NCBI RefSeq assembly: GCF_003288845.1 | Contig: NZ_NHYN01000002.1 | Span: 62,001-126,000 of the forward strand | Source of the DNA: Helicobacter monodelphidis | Lineage (GTDB): Bacteria > Campylobacterota > Campylobacteria > Campylobacterales > Helicobacteraceae | Direction: 5' to 3' | Length of the DNA: 64,000 nt | In this document: piece by piece, positions 47,066 through 55,941 of the stretch | Numbering within the stretch: position 1 is the stretch's first letter | Layout of the letters: every line of letters starts with the position of its first letter | Notes under the pieces: model-generated | Databases searched by the model: none | Told to the model about the DNA's origin: nothing | What the model saw: the letters and a program-made list of their open reading frames with translations, nothing else | Program-made: the position numbers and the translations under genes

Positions 47066-47467
47066 TTACCAGTAAAGTGTGCATCTTGCACCTAAGTATT
47101 CAAAACTACAATATTGCTTAAAAGGTTGACTAAAAAGCCCTATACAAATGAATGTGGGCGTTCCCATCTGAAATGAACGACTTGCATCAGATGCTTTAAC
47201 TTTTGCCACTCCCGCAATCAAATTAGATAACTCCTGACTAATATCCTTTAAAACTTCCTTATCGGGAGTATCATCCATCAACAAAGAACAAGCAAAGTAT
47301 TCTAATAACTGACTGGAAATCACCAAATAAAGACTAAATTCTTCACCTTCTTGCGTGATACGAATCGAGGAAATAAACCCCTCTTGTAATCTTTCTTTAC
47401 ACTCTTTAGGCGTATCCCCCAGACTTTGCTCCATCGCTACACAAAATGCCTCTTTAAAAAAGTCCAT
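47066..47467 (-). CDS. CheX-like domain protein next to fliN
   Basis: A 133-residue soluble protein. The central helix-loop ISQELSNLIAGVAKVKASDA and the following FQMGTPTFICIG follow the CheC/CheX pattern (E-x-x-N-x-x-x-G then a strand entering G-x-P), a family of CheY-P phosphatases and FliY-type switch partners. It may dephosphorylate CheY or adapt the switch. The start is set at 47467 because AGGAG lies 7 bases upstream; a longer frame runs back into nth without an SD. Confidence 0.65.
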   Translation of the reverse strand: MDFFKEAFCVAMEQSLGDTPKECKERLQEGFISSIRITQEGEEFSLYLVISSQLLEYFACSLLMDDTPDKEVLKDISQELSNLIAGVAKVKASDASRSFQMGTPTFICIGLFSQPFKQYCSFEYLGARCTLYW

Positions 47468-47519
47468 TGTCGGCTCCTGAATCAAAATTCCTGTTTTAAT
47501 TATAGCAAGATTCTTTAGA

Positions 47520-48191
47520 TTAAGCCTTGAAATTGCTTTTACTTTTACAATATTTCTGCAAAAAACATTCTCCGCATAAGGGTTTTTGGGCTTTACAAAT
47601 ATAACGACCAAACAATACAAAAGCTTGATGAAGTGTGGAAAGATGATCTTTAAATAACCTTGTAAGCTCTTCCTCTGTTTTTATGGGTGTGGTTGCAGCA
47701 CTCAATCCTAAGCGATGTGTTGTGCGAAAAACATGGGTATCTACGGCAATATAATTAGCTTCACAAAATTCAATTAAAACCACATTAGCTGTTTTTTGTC
47801 CTACTCCACTAAGAGACATCAAAGAATCGCGTTCAAGTGGAATTTCACCATCAAATCGCGTCATCACTTCTTGTGCCATCGCAACCATATTTTTTGCTTT
47901 ATTATTAAAAAAAGAGCAACTTGAAATTAATGCCTTAACATCATCAAGATTAGCATTTGCCAAAGATTCAAGCGTAGGAAAACATTCAAACAGCATCGGC
48001 GTTACAATATTTACACGTTTGTCAGTACATTGAGCAGAGAGCATAACCGCAATGAGCAATTCATATAAATTACGAAATTTCAATTCTGTTTTAGCATGTG
48101 CATAATGCTCTAACATTAATTTTTTTATCTCTTTAGCTTCTTTTGCAGTCGCTTTTTTAGGAATTTGGCAAAGGTTTATTTTATCTTGCAT
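47520..48191 (-). CDS. nth: endonuclease III
   Basis: Bifunctional DNA glycosylase/AP lyase for oxidised pyrimidines. The 223-residue product has the helix-hairpin-helix LSGVGQKTANVVLIEF with the catalytic Lys, the catalytic Asp in VDTHVFRTTHRLGL, and a C-terminal [4Fe-4S] motif CKAQKPLCGECFLQKYC with C-x6-C-x2-C-x5-C spacing. ATG start at 48191. Confidence 0.95.
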   Translation of the reverse strand: MQDKINLCQIPKKATAKEAKEIKKLMLEHYAHAKTELKFRNLYELLIAVMLSAQCTDKRVNIVTPMLFECFPTLESLANANLDDVKALISSCSFFNNKAKNMVAMAQEVMTRFDGEIPLERDSLMSLSGVGQKTANVVLIEFCEANYIAVDTHVFRTTHRLGLSAATTPIKTEEELTRLFKDHLSTLHQAFVLFGRYICKAQKPLCGECFLQKYCKSKSNFKA

Positions 48192-48308
48192 AATCAGCCT
48201 TCAGTTTTTGCATCATTATAACACAACTCATTCTACATTAAATTCCTAAGCAAGGATTTACATAGTGTAAAGCAATCATAAATAAGGCATTCTTAAGAGG
48301 TTTTTTTA

Positions 48309-48314
48309 TAGAAT
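48309..48314 (+). promoter_or_regulatory. -10 box of the ATP-grasp-like gene
   Basis: TAGAAT (within TATAGAATG) lies 36 bases before the start, followed by a strong GGAGG 7 bases from the ATG. Confidence 0.45.
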
Positions 48315-48349
48315 GAGGCTTTCAAAATAAATTTTTCGGAGGTTTCGTA

Positions 48350-49465
48350 ATGAAGAAGCATGTTGTGTTTTTTGAGGCAGTTGGTGGAAGTGATAAGGGT
48401 AAAGATGGTCACAGAAAGGATACTGTGCCAATGATGGATTATCTTAAGAAGTTGGGCTGGAATGCAGAAGTTGTGTTTTTTACCGATGAAATTCTTAAAG
48501 ATGAAAAAAAGAAAAATGAGATTTATGAGTATGTCAAAAAAGTTGCGGATGCTTATGTTTCACGCGTAAATCCTGGCAACCTAAAAGAAGAAAAATTGTA
48601 TTTTGATGTATTGCGTAAGCTTTGTAGTGATGGCGTGATTGGTATGCCACATCCTGATGCAATGGTTGGTTATGGGGCAAAGGACGCACTCACAAAGCTA
48701 AGAAATACAGAACTTGTTCCAACAGACACACTTGCTTATTATGATCCTGCAGAAGCAAAGAGAATCGGCGTGAATTGGGTTGCTGGTGGCGAGCATGATT
48801 TTAAGAAAAACTTTCCAAAAACCCTTGCGAAAGGCGAGAGAGTATTAAAGCAAAATCGTGGTTCTACGGGTGAAGGTATTTGGCGTGTGCAAATCAAAGA
48901 CCCTAGCAAATATCAAGGTGTAAGCGAATTGCCTCTTGATGCAGAAATCCGTTGCACAGAGGCTGTTGATAATCATGTTGAGGAACGCAAACTCGGCGAA
49001 TTTATGGATTTTTGTGAGAAATACTTACATGGCGATAATGGAATGCTCGTGGATATGACTTTCTTGCCACGCATTAAAGAAGGCGAGATTCGAATCCTTA
49101 TGCTCTATAAAGATCCTATTTATGTCGTGCATAAAAAACCAGCTGAAGGTGCTGATGCATTCTCTGCAACACTCTTTAGTGGTGCAAAATATCGCTATGA
49201 CAAACCAGAGCAATGGGGCAAATTGGTAGATTATTTCCTCTCTAATCTTCCAGAGATTAAAACAAAGCTTGGCAACTATGACTTACCACTTATTTGGACA
49301 GCAGACTTTATCCTTGATACTGATGAAAAAGGTAACGATAAGTATGTTTTGGGTGAGATTAACTGCTCTTGCGTGGGCTTTACCTCACCTGTAGAATTCC
49401 TTGATAAAACAGCTAGACGCGTGGCAAATACAATTATTAATATTGTGGAAGACGCACAGAAATAA
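48350..49465 (+). CDS. ATP-grasp-like protein of unknown function (paralog A)
   Basis: A 371-residue soluble protein. The middle and C-terminal parts follow the ATP-grasp plan: a nucleotide-contact Lys167 in RVLKQNRGSTGEGIWRV, Arg248 in GEIRILMLY, Asp319 in IWTADFI, and the likely Mg ligands Glu336 and Asn338 in LGEINCSCVGF, as in glutathione synthetase-like ligases. The substrate is unknown. The gene is monocistronic with a strong SD (GGAGG), so it may be well expressed. A diverged paralog lies at 60612-61619. I give no pathway: only the fold-level call is supported. Confidence 0.65.
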   Translation: MKKHVVFFEAVGGSDKGKDGHRKDTVPMMDYLKKLGWNAEVVFFTDEILKDEKKKNEIYEYVKKVADAYVSRVNPGNLKEEKLYFDVLRKLCSDGVIGMPHPDAMVGYGAKDALTKLRNTELVPTDTLAYYDPAEAKRIGVNWVAGGEHDFKKNFPKTLAKGERVLKQNRGSTGEGIWRVQIKDPSKYQGVSELPLDAEIRCTEAVDNHVEERKLGEFMDFCEKYLHGDNGMLVDMTFLPRIKEGEIRILMLYKDPIYVVHKKPAEGADAFSATLFSGAKYRYDKPEQWGKLVDYFLSNLPEIKTKLGNYDLPLIWTADFILDTDEKGNDKYVLGEINCSCVGFTSPVEFLDKTARRVANTIINIVEDAQK

Positions 49466-49480
49466 TAGCTTTTTCAATTT

Positions 49481-49514
49481 ACGGGGGGAGTAATTTATTT
49501 ATGAGAACCCCCGT
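49481..49514 (+). terminator. hairpin after the ATP-grasp-like gene
   Basis: ACGGGGG (49481-49487) pairs with CCCCCGT (49508-49514) around a 20-base loop, 16 bases past the stop. It lacks a T-run, so it is a weak terminator call. The following bases up to 49708 hold no gene; CCAACTCTGAC and GTCGGATTGG (49548-49573) form a second imperfect stem. Confidence 0.4.
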
Positions 49515-49708
49515 GCAATATACTCTAGCCAGATTAAGGACTTAGCCAACTCTGACCTCCAGTCGGATTGGATTTCAAGCCATAATCATCAGATCAAGTG
49601 TTTGTTTTAGTAACCGATGGCCTCAATGCACACAACCCCAACATATATTAAACAAAACTAAGGTAAATACTTAAATATGAAATAGAAAATTCAAGATTAC
49701 AAGAATAT

Positions 49709-50200
49709 CTACTCTCCCTTACGTTCTAATCTTTCATCAATCATCGCTAACTGCCATTCAAAGAAATTTAAAATTAAATCAATCTTTGCTTCAGGAACAC
49801 GATTATTAGGAGACTGCATACCCTCAAACATTACCAAAATGCGCTCTCTCAAACCTTCCAAAAACCGTTGCTCATCTTCTTGAATTTTTTGCAATGTAGG
49901 CTTTGATTCTTCTTCATTTATTATTTCTTCTGGCATATAAACCTCTTGTGCCATAGGCATAAGAGGTGGATCTTTTTTATTAATAGATTCTAGCACCTCA
50001 TCAGGGTTAAATGTAGAAAGATTATGGAGATTAGGAGTTACTACCGACTCACGCTCAACTTCTCCAACCACTTCAGCATTTTCCATAGAAATATCAGATA
50101 CTGTTCCACTATCAACTTCTTCTTTATTGTCATCATCTTTCATCTCTGCAAGAGTAGAAAGAATCATCTCTTTTAAGTCGTCTTTATCATTCATTTCCAT
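49709..50200 (-). CDS. acidic protein with CiaD-like C-terminal domain
   Basis: A 163-residue, strongly acidic protein without signal or membrane segment. The N-terminal 100 residues are low complexity. The C-terminal helices, FLEGLRERILVMFEGMQSPN and KIDLILNFFEWQLAMIDERL, recall the C-terminal domain of Campylobacter CiaD, a secreted effector. This is from memory and modestly supported. The start is uncertain: ATG at 50200, ATG at 50194, or GTG at 50215. It overlaps the 3' end of the TPR gene upstream and is the last gene of the leuD-leuB transcript. Confidence 0.5.
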   Translation of the reverse strand: MEMNDKDDLKEMILSTLAEMKDDDNKEEVDSGTVSDISMENAEVVGEVERESVVTPNLHNLSTFNPDEVLESINKKDPPLMPMAQEVYMPEEIINEEESKPTLQKIQEDEQRFLEGLRERILVMFEGMQSPNNRVPEAKIDLILNFFEWQLAMIDERLERKGE

Positions 50201-50448
50201 AGTTTTGCTAACCACCTTTCAAATTCATTAAATTCAATTTCTGTATCCATTTTAATGAAAAAATCTCTCATTTCTGAATCAACACCTTGAAATTTTTTCC
50301 GCTCCCCCATAAGACGACGGATGGCAATCTTTGCTTCCTCGTTATGTGGCTCCCTCTTAAGAACACTCTTATAAATTTCCAAAGCTTCTTTTTTAAGATT
50401 CTGTGCTTCATAAATTGCCGCCATTGTGATGGTTTTATTTTCGTCCAT
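50191..50448 (-). CDS. small TPR-like protein
   Basis: An 85-residue protein with one clear TPR unit, MAAIYEAQNLKKEALEIYKS followed by VLKREPHNEEAKIAIRRL. A short C-terminal helical part follows. It starts 2 bases after leuB and overlaps the CiaD-like gene, so the two are probably translated together; it could serve as a partner for that protein. No enzymatic function is suggested. Confidence 0.65.
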   Translation of the reverse strand: MDENKTITMAAIYEAQNLKKEALEIYKSVLKREPHNEEAKIAIRRLMGERKKFQGVDSEMRDFFIKMDTEIEFNEFERWLAKLWK

Positions 50449-50450
50449 TA

Positions 50451-51521
50451 CTACTTTCCTTCTGTGGCATACTCTGCAATTATTGACCCTAAACCATCAG
50501 TTGTACATAGCTCTTTTGCACCAAAAGAAGCAATGTCACGTGTCCGATAACCTTCTTTCAAAACTTTGCGAATTGCCCTATCGATAGCATTTGCTGCACT
50601 CTCTTCCTTTAAGGAGTAACGCAACATCATTGAAGCACTCGCAATTGTAGCGATAGGATTTGCAATTCCCTGTCGTGCAATGTCTGGAGCGGAACCATGA
50701 ATGGGCTCATATAATGAAACTTTACTCCCAATTGAAGCGGAAGGTAAAAGCCCAATAGAGCCACTAATCATACTTGCTTCATCACTTAAGATATCACCAA
50801 ACAAATTCCCTGTTAAAATCACATCAAACTGCTTAGGATTGCGCACAAGTTGCATTGCAGCATTATCGACATACATATGCGTAAGTTCAACCTCTTGATA
50901 TTCATTTGCCATTTGTGTTACAACCTCACGCCATAAGCGACTCACTTCAAGTACATTTGCCTTGTCAACACTACAAATCTTTTTTCTTCGCTTCATCGCA
51001 ATTTCAAAAGCAACCCTAGCAACTCTTTGTATTTCTTCTACAGTGTAAACCATCGTATTATAGCCTTTATGGCTATCCTGACCACGTGGCTCACCAAAAT
51101 AAATTCCACCTGTCAATTCCCGCACAACCAAAATATCCACACCTTCAATCACATTTGGTTTAAGTGTACTCGCTTCTAAAAGCTCATTGTAAACAAGTGT
51201 TGGTCGCAAATTTGCAAAAGCATCTAATGCTTTACGCAGTTTTAAAAGCCCTGCCTCTGGACGCTGCTCAAGCGGAAGAGTGTCCCACTTCTCCCCTCCA
51301 ATTGCTCCAAATAAAATAGCGTCAGAAGATAATGCACCTTTTAATGTCTCTTCAGGTAATGGAGTTCCCACACGATCAATCGCTGCACCACCCATTAAAT
51401 AATCTTGGTAATCCAAATTAAAGTTATACGCATAAGAAACCGCATCAAGAACCTTTTTTGCCTCATCAATCACCTCTGGACCAACGCCATCACCTTTGAT
51501 AACTGCAATTCTATAAGACAT
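50451..51521 (-). CDS. leuB: 3-isopropylmalate dehydrogenase
   Basis: NAD-dependent oxidative decarboxylation in leucine synthesis. The 356-residue product has [20 protein letters not shown] at the N-terminus, the substrate arginines in [20 protein letters not shown], the metal-binding [20 protein letters not shown] and the NAD-site [20 protein letters not shown]. Its start abuts leuD. Confidence 0.96.
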   Translation of the reverse strand: MSYRIAVIKGDGVGPEVIDEAKKVLDAVSYAYNFNLDYQDYLMGGAAIDRVGTPLPEETLKGALSSDAILFGAIGGEKWDTLPLEQRPEAGLLKLRKALDAFANLRPTLVYNELLEASTLKPNVIEGVDILVVRELTGGIYFGEPRGQDSHKGYNTMVYTVEEIQRVARVAFEIAMKRRKKICSVDKANVLEVSRLWREVVTQMANEYQEVELTHMYVDNAAMQLVRNPKQFDVILTGNLFGDILSDEASMISGSIGLLPSASIGSKVSLYEPIHGSAPDIARQGIANPIATIASASMMLRYSLKEESAANAIDRAIRKVLKEGYRTRDIASFGAKELCTTDGLGSIIAEYATEGK

Positions 51522-52012
51522 TAAACCACTCCTTGGGATAACTTTAGTTTCGCGTAATCAATTAAACCACCGGCACTTAAAAGCTCTTGCATAAAAGGGG
51601 GAATAGGCTTAAAACGATATTGCTTTTGTTGTGTTTTATTAAACACAATACCATCAGCCATATTTACCTCAAGACTATCACCCTCTTGAATTTCACCACT
51701 CTGTGCAACCTCTAAAATAGGAAAACCTGTATTGAAAGCATTACGATAAAAAATACGTGCGAATCCTTCTGCAATAACGCACTTTACCCCTGCAGACTTA
51801 AGTGCGATAGGGGCATGTTCACGACTAGAGCCACAACCAAAATTCTTCCCACCCACAATAATATCGCCTTTTTGAAAAACATTTAAAAAATCAGGACGTA
51901 CATCTTCCATAATGTGTTGGGCAAGCATTGCTGGATCACTGGTATTGAGGTATCTTGCAGCGATAATCACATCAGTATCAATATTATCACCAAATTTCCA
52001 TGCTCGACTCAC
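51521..52012 (-). CDS. leuD: 3-isopropylmalate dehydratase small subunit
   Basis: Partner of LeuC in isopropylmalate isomerisation. The 163-residue product has the swivelling-domain signature [19 protein letters not shown] and [19 protein letters not shown]. It is the short LeuD form that pairs with the 420-residue type of LeuC, in agreement with the leuC gene at 34-35 kb. It heads the leuD-leuB-TPR-CiaD-like operon; its stop and the leuB start share one base. Confidence 0.95.
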   Translation of the reverse strand: MSRAWKFGDNIDTDVIIAARYLNTSDPAMLAQHIMEDVRPDFLNVFQKGDIIVGGKNFGCGSSREHAPIALKSAGVKCVIAEGFARIFYRNAFNTGFPILEVAQSGEIQEGDSLEVNMADGIVFNKTQQKQYRFKPIPPFMQELLSAGGLIDYAKLKLSQGVV

Positions 52013-52122
52013 TAAAACTCCTATTTCAGAAATATAAAAAATAACGATATTGTACCCTACACAGCGTTAAGAAAAACTTTAATGGAACTTTGAAATAAGC
52101 TTAAATTTAAGATTATTTTAGC

Positions 52123-52128
52123 TATAAT
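52123..52128 (+). promoter_or_regulatory. likely -10 box of the DUF4214 operon
   Basis: TATAAT lies 61 bases before the DUF4214 ATG; a run TTATTTTAGC precedes it, but no -35 box is clear. Confidence 0.5.
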
Positions 52129-52188
52129 GGTGAAAATCCTGATAGGTAAATGGATTTAATTTTTATCTTTAATACATAAAGGTTTGGT

Positions 52189-52794
52189 ATGGCTTTGAGT
52201 AAAAATGAAACCTCACAGCTTTATGTGAGTCTTTTTGGTCGTGCTTCTGAAAAAGTTGGTTCTGATTTTTGGAGTCATTATAATCAATCAACTTCCATTG
52301 CTGATACCGCAAAAGCGATGATGCAACACACACCGCTTGAGGGTAATAGCCCCTATGCATTTGTGATGACACTTTACAAAAATGCCTTAGGCAAGAGTTT
52401 AGCGGACGATGAAGCGGGAATTGATTTTTGGGCTCAACTTTTAATCAATGGAATGCGCAAAGAAGAATTAGTGGAACGATTCATTGATACGGTTGTACAT
52501 TACAATGCACAAACACAACAAGATAAGGATGCACTAGAATTGTTTTTTGCACGCGTTGAGGTATCCAACTATACCGCTGTTAACTTCACAGGTGCACTAA
52601 CAAATAATGATATTCGCGGTTTACGTTTTGGTGATGGATTAGCTGATGTAAGAACACAAAAAGATATAGCGGGTTGCATTCAGCAAGCTGATGCACTCAA
52701 TGCACAACTTCCCCAAAACAACTGGAATCAAACTATCCCTCCGGGTATGGTCGCTGGAGTTACTGTATATCAACCTGATACTTTAATGGGTTAA
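52189..52794 (+). CDS. DUF4214 domain protein
   Basis: A 201-residue protein without signal peptide. It shows DUF4214-type units of the form LY-x-x-(L/A)-x-(G/N)-(R/K)-x(n)-D-FW: SQLYVSLFGRASEKVGSDFW near residues 9-28 and VMTLYKNALGKSLADDEAGI then DFWAQLLINGM near 59-90. DUF4214 is usually a module of large secreted or S-layer-like proteins; a short stand-alone copy with a Pro/Asn-rich tail is uncommon. No function is known. DUF1090 and DUF455 genes follow closely. Confidence 0.75.
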   Translation: MALSKNETSQLYVSLFGRASEKVGSDFWSHYNQSTSIADTAKAMMQHTPLEGNSPYAFVMTLYKNALGKSLADDEAGIDFWAQLLINGMRKEELVERFIDTVVHYNAQTQQDKDALELFFARVEVSNYTAVNFTGALTNNDIRGLRFGDGLADVRTQKDIAGCIQQADALNAQLPQNNWNQTIPPGMVAGVTVYQPDTLMG

Positions 52795-52806
52795 AGGAGA
52801 AAGGAA

Positions 52807-53190
52807 ATGAAAATGTTTCGCTTATTATTTATTTTTTTATTGGGTGGTGCATTCGTGTTTGCTGGTGCAATCTGCAACCACAAACGGACACTCTTGAATA
52901 AAAAATTGGAATTTGCTAAGGAGATACAAAATGCACAAATGGAACGAGAAATTAAAATCGCACTCAGTTCTGTAGAACATTTTTGTAGCGATGAAAAAGT
53001 TTTACAAGATTTGCAAGACAAAATCTCTAAAGTAGAATCTAAAATTGCAGAGAATCAAGAGGATATAGAAGAAGCAAAAGCAAAAGGGAAAATAGACAAG
53101 GTTAAGAAAGAATCATTTAAGGTGTCCAAATTACAAGCTGAGCTAGAAGAGTTAAAAGTAGAACTTGCAGAATATGAAAAACTCAAATAA
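52807..53190 (+). CDS. DUF1090 (YqjC-like) periplasmic coiled-coil protein
   Basis: A 127-residue product with a signal peptide (about 1-20, ending FVFAG), two cysteines (AICNHKRTLL and EHFCSDEKVL) and a long charged coiled coil to the end. This fits the DUF1090/YqjC family of small periplasmic proteins. The role is unknown. SD AAAGGAGAAAGGAA precedes the ATG; the DUF4214 gene ends 12 bases upstream and the DUF455 gene begins 3 bases downstream. Confidence 0.75.
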   Translation: MKMFRLLFIFLLGGAFVFAGAICNHKRTLLNKKLEFAKEIQNAQMEREIKIALSSVEHFCSDEKVLQDLQDKISKVESKIAENQEDIEEAKAKGKIDKVKKESFKVSKLQAELEELKVELAEYEKLK

Positions 53191-53193
53191 TCT

Positions 53194-54030
53194 ATGCAAA
53201 ATAAGTTTTTCATAAGGATAGAACAACTTTTTCTATGTCAGACAGCAACAGAGTTTTACGGGCATTTCGATGATTTATATGAGGATTTTTTTTCCTCTTC
53301 TTTAGTTTTTGAGCACTCAAAACCACTTGATTCTTCCTTTTTATATCATCGGATTTTAGGTATATTTGCAAATCGTGAGTGTGTTTTCTCTCACCCAACA
53401 AAAATCCGTCGCCCAAATCATGCAAAAACACCTTTGGCTCTTGCAAAAATACTGCATTCTGTAGCACACATCGAATGTAGTGCGATTTTCTTAGCCCTTG
53501 ATGCTGTCTTTCGCTTTCGAGGGTTACAACAGGAATTTTATGCAGATTGGTTAGAGGTGGCTAAAGAAGAAATTTACCATTTTCGCTTGTTAAATGGCTT
53601 ACTGGAAGAATTGGGCTTTGCTTATGGAGATTTTCCAGTTCATCTTAACCTATTTGAAGCTTTATATGCCACTCAACATTCTTTTAAGGTAAGAATGGGA
53701 ATTGTCCATCGTGGCTTAGAAGCAAAGGGGCTTGATGCAAATCCATTCGTAATAAGGAAGATTCTTAATTCTCCATCAAAGTTAAACCCAAAAATCCAAG
53801 AGGTATTTAATATAATTTTAAGAGATGAAATTACACATGTCCAAAAAGGAGATAAATGGTGGAAATTAGATACAGGAGAACAAACACCCAACTTCTTAGA
53901 ACTATGCAAACAATATCAACACTTTTACCTAACAGGTTCAATTTTAAATAAAAATGCAAGACTCCAAGCAGGTTTCAGCCAAGCAGAATTAAAAGAATTA
54001 GAACAAATGAATCAAAGCAAATATCAATAA
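53194..54030 (+). CDS. DUF455 ferritin-like protein
   Basis: A 278-residue protein of the DUF455 family, which adopts a ferritin-like di-iron four-helix fold. Seen are HIECSAIFLALDAVFRFRG with the first E/H pair, WLEVAKEEIYHFRLLNGLLE with EExxH, the family phrase YGDFPVHLNLFEA, and LRDEITHVQKGDKWW with a later E/H. A redox or hydroxylase activity is likely for the fold, but no substrate is known. It ends 3 bases from convergent pyrB. Confidence 0.8.
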   Translation: MQNKFFIRIEQLFLCQTATEFYGHFDDLYEDFFSSSLVFEHSKPLDSSFLYHRILGIFANRECVFSHPTKIRRPNHAKTPLALAKILHSVAHIECSAIFLALDAVFRFRGLQQEFYADWLEVAKEEIYHFRLLNGLLEELGFAYGDFPVHLNLFEALYATQHSFKVRMGIVHRGLEAKGLDANPFVIRKILNSPSKLNPKIQEVFNIILRDEITHVQKGDKWWKLDTGEQTPNFLELCKQYQHFYLTGSILNKNARLQAGFSQAELKELEQMNQSKYQ

Positions 54031-54033
54031 TAA

Positions 54034-54915
54034 TCAAGCGTTCGCCTCAATCAAAAAACGCAACACTGCCATACGAATAGCTACACCACAAGTAACTTGC
54101 TCTAAAACCTTGCAACGAAAATCTTTCAAAACTGCGTCTTCAATATCTATGTTACGATGCACTGGTCCTGGATGTAATATAATTATATCTTTATCTTTAA
54201 TTAATTTTTGTGTAATGCAAAAATCACTTGCATAATCTTTCAAACTACCATAAATCTGACAATCATGTCGTTCTGTTTGTGTGCGTAAACTCATAATTGC
54301 TTGAACATCATCAACTACATCTTCAATTTTATCATGTGTCTTTAAGCAAGTTTTGGGGATAAAATGGGGGGGTGCAACCAAAATCACTTCCATTCCAAAA
54401 CGACTTAATAATTCAATATTGCTATTTGCAACACGCGAATTGCGTATATCCCCAACAATGGCAATTTTCTTCCCCGACAATTCCCCTAAATTGCGTCTTA
54501 GTGTAAGTAAGTCTAATAATGCCTGTGTGGGGTGTGCATGTGCCCCATCACCACCATTCACAATTGCACAACTCGTATGTTTAGAAAGCAAATTAGGAAC
54601 ACCTGAATTCTTATGTCTGACAACAATCGCACTAGGGGACATTGCATTCAAATTTGCCGCTGTGTCATAGAGAGTCTCCCCTTTTGAGGTAGAACTCCTA
54701 CTTACATCAAGTCGTACAACTTCACCCCCCATTTGCTTTGCAGCAATCTCAAAACTACTTAAAGTACGTGTAGAATTTTCAAAAAAAATAGTAATAATGA
54801 GATGATTTTTGAGTCTTTCGCGATGATAATTTCCCAAGTAACCTGTCGCTTCCTCAAGAATATCTTCTATTTCCTGTGTACTAAAATCTTGTGTTTCAAT
54901 CAAATGTCTAACCAT
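54034..54915 (-). CDS. pyrB: aspartate carbamoyltransferase catalytic subunit
   Basis: Commits carbamoyl phosphate and aspartate to pyrimidines. The 293-residue product has the carbamoyl-phosphate motif [33 protein letters not shown], the aspartate-binding [10 protein letters not shown] and the C-terminal [11 protein letters not shown]. No regulatory pyrI is adjacent. The start is chosen at ATG 54915 because AAAGG lies 6 bases upstream; ATG at 54921 overlaps that SD. Confidence 0.95.
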   Translation of the reverse strand: MVRHLIETQDFSTQEIEDILEEATGYLGNYHRERLKNHLIITIFFENSTRTLSSFEIAAKQMGGEVVRLDVSRSSTSKGETLYDTAANLNAMSPSAIVVRHKNSGVPNLLSKHTSCAIVNGGDGAHAHPTQALLDLLTLRRNLGELSGKKIAIVGDIRNSRVANSNIELLSRFGMEVILVAPPHFIPKTCLKTHDKIEDVVDDVQAIMSLRTQTERHDCQIYGSLKDYASDFCITQKLIKDKDIIILHPGPVHRNIDIEDAVLKDFRCKVLEQVTCGVAIRMAVLRFLIEANA

Positions 54916-54981
54916 AGTCATCCTTTAATCAAGTGTAAAACATTAGCAAAAAAAGGTAAATATAAAAAATTACTAAAATAA

Positions 54982-55809
54982 TCAAAAAATATCATGTAGA
55001 TGGTTGGCATTCTCCATCCATTCGTATAAACTGTGCCAATCTTCTTGTTTAATCCACTCTTTTGATTGTTGCATTTCTTTTTGAAACGCTTCAATGCTCT
55101 CTAGTAAATTTTCTTGATTCTGCTTTGCAACTTCGCTCCACATTACGGGTGAACTCTTAGCAATTCTCACCATGCCCTTAAATCCTCCTGCAGCTAAAGC
55201 AAGAATGCTTTTTGGATCTTCTTGTCTCAAAACAACATTAGCTAAAGCAAAACTGATAATGTGTGGCAAATGACTAATATAAGCTGCATGATGGTCATGG
55301 TCAAAAATATCCATTTTAAGAATCTTCATTCCTAAAGCAAGAAAAACTTCCTTTGCAAAAGCTTTTTGAAAATCACCACTTTCTTGACAATCAAATAAAA
55401 TCATCAAACTGCCATTAAAAAGTTCTTTGAATGCGGCTTTAGGACCACTGTTTTCAATCCCACACATTGGGTGAGCGGGAACAAAATTTTTTTGAATTTC
55501 TTTAGGAACAGACTCAAGAATACGTTGTTTCGTGCTACCTAAGTCCACAAGAGTTGTATGAGCAGAAAGAGGAGAAATATGATTAAGCGTCTCTATGATG
55601 CCTTCAACAGGGGTGGCAAGAAAAATAATATCACATTCCTTAATCTCTTGTAATTCAAGAATCTCATCAACTAAACCCAAGCTTAAAGCTTGTTGTGCGT
55701 GTAACTCATTCGTATCCAATCCCGCAATACTCTTAAACATTTTTGTTTCCCTTAAAGCCAAACCAAGCGAACCACCAATCAAACCTAAACCTATAATCCC
55801 TGCTTGCAT
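54982..55809 (-). CDS. tyrA: prephenate dehydrogenase
   Basis: NAD(P)-dependent oxidative decarboxylation leading to tyrosine. The 275-residue product begins with the Rossmann motif GIIGLGLIGGSLGLALRET. It shows DLGSTKQRIL, the catalytic His in FVPAHPMCGIENSGP, and a second His in YISHLPHIISFALAN. It is monofunctional, with no chorismate mutase or ACT domain. The start is ATG at 55809. It is divergent from bamA. Confidence 0.93.
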   Translation of the reverse strand: MQAGIIGLGLIGGSLGLALRETKMFKSIAGLDTNELHAQQALSLGLVDEILELQEIKECDIIFLATPVEGIIETLNHISPLSAHTTLVDLGSTKQRILESVPKEIQKNFVPAHPMCGIENSGPKAAFKELFNGSLMILFDCQESGDFQKAFAKEVFLALGMKILKMDIFDHDHHAAYISHLPHIISFALANVVLRQEDPKSILALAAGGFKGMVRIAKSSPVMWSEVAKQNQENLLESIEAFQKEMQQSKEWIKQEDWHSLYEWMENANHLHDIF

Positions 55810-55894
55810 TTTTTTCCTTCTATCCTTGAAACTTCTATGAGAGAATTCAATTATACATCATATTGCTTTTAAGGACAATTAATCTCAAAAGAGA

Positions 55895-55900
55895 TATAAT
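55895..55900 (+). promoter_or_regulatory. likely -10 box of the bamA operon
   Basis: TATAAT lies 41 bases before the bamA TTG start, between divergent tyrA and bamA. Confidence 0.55.
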
Positions 55901-55941
55901 CCGCTTTTTATAACCAATAAACTTTAGGGAGATTAAATTAT

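Noticed and set aside
47468-47620. N-terminal extension of the CheX-like gene into nth
   Set aside because: The extension translates nth codons in another frame; AGGAG before 47467 supports the shorter protein.
49501-49545. 14-codon open frame MRTPVQYTLARLRT after the ATP-grasp-like gene
   Set aside because: No SD; it overlaps a hairpin and is too short to support.
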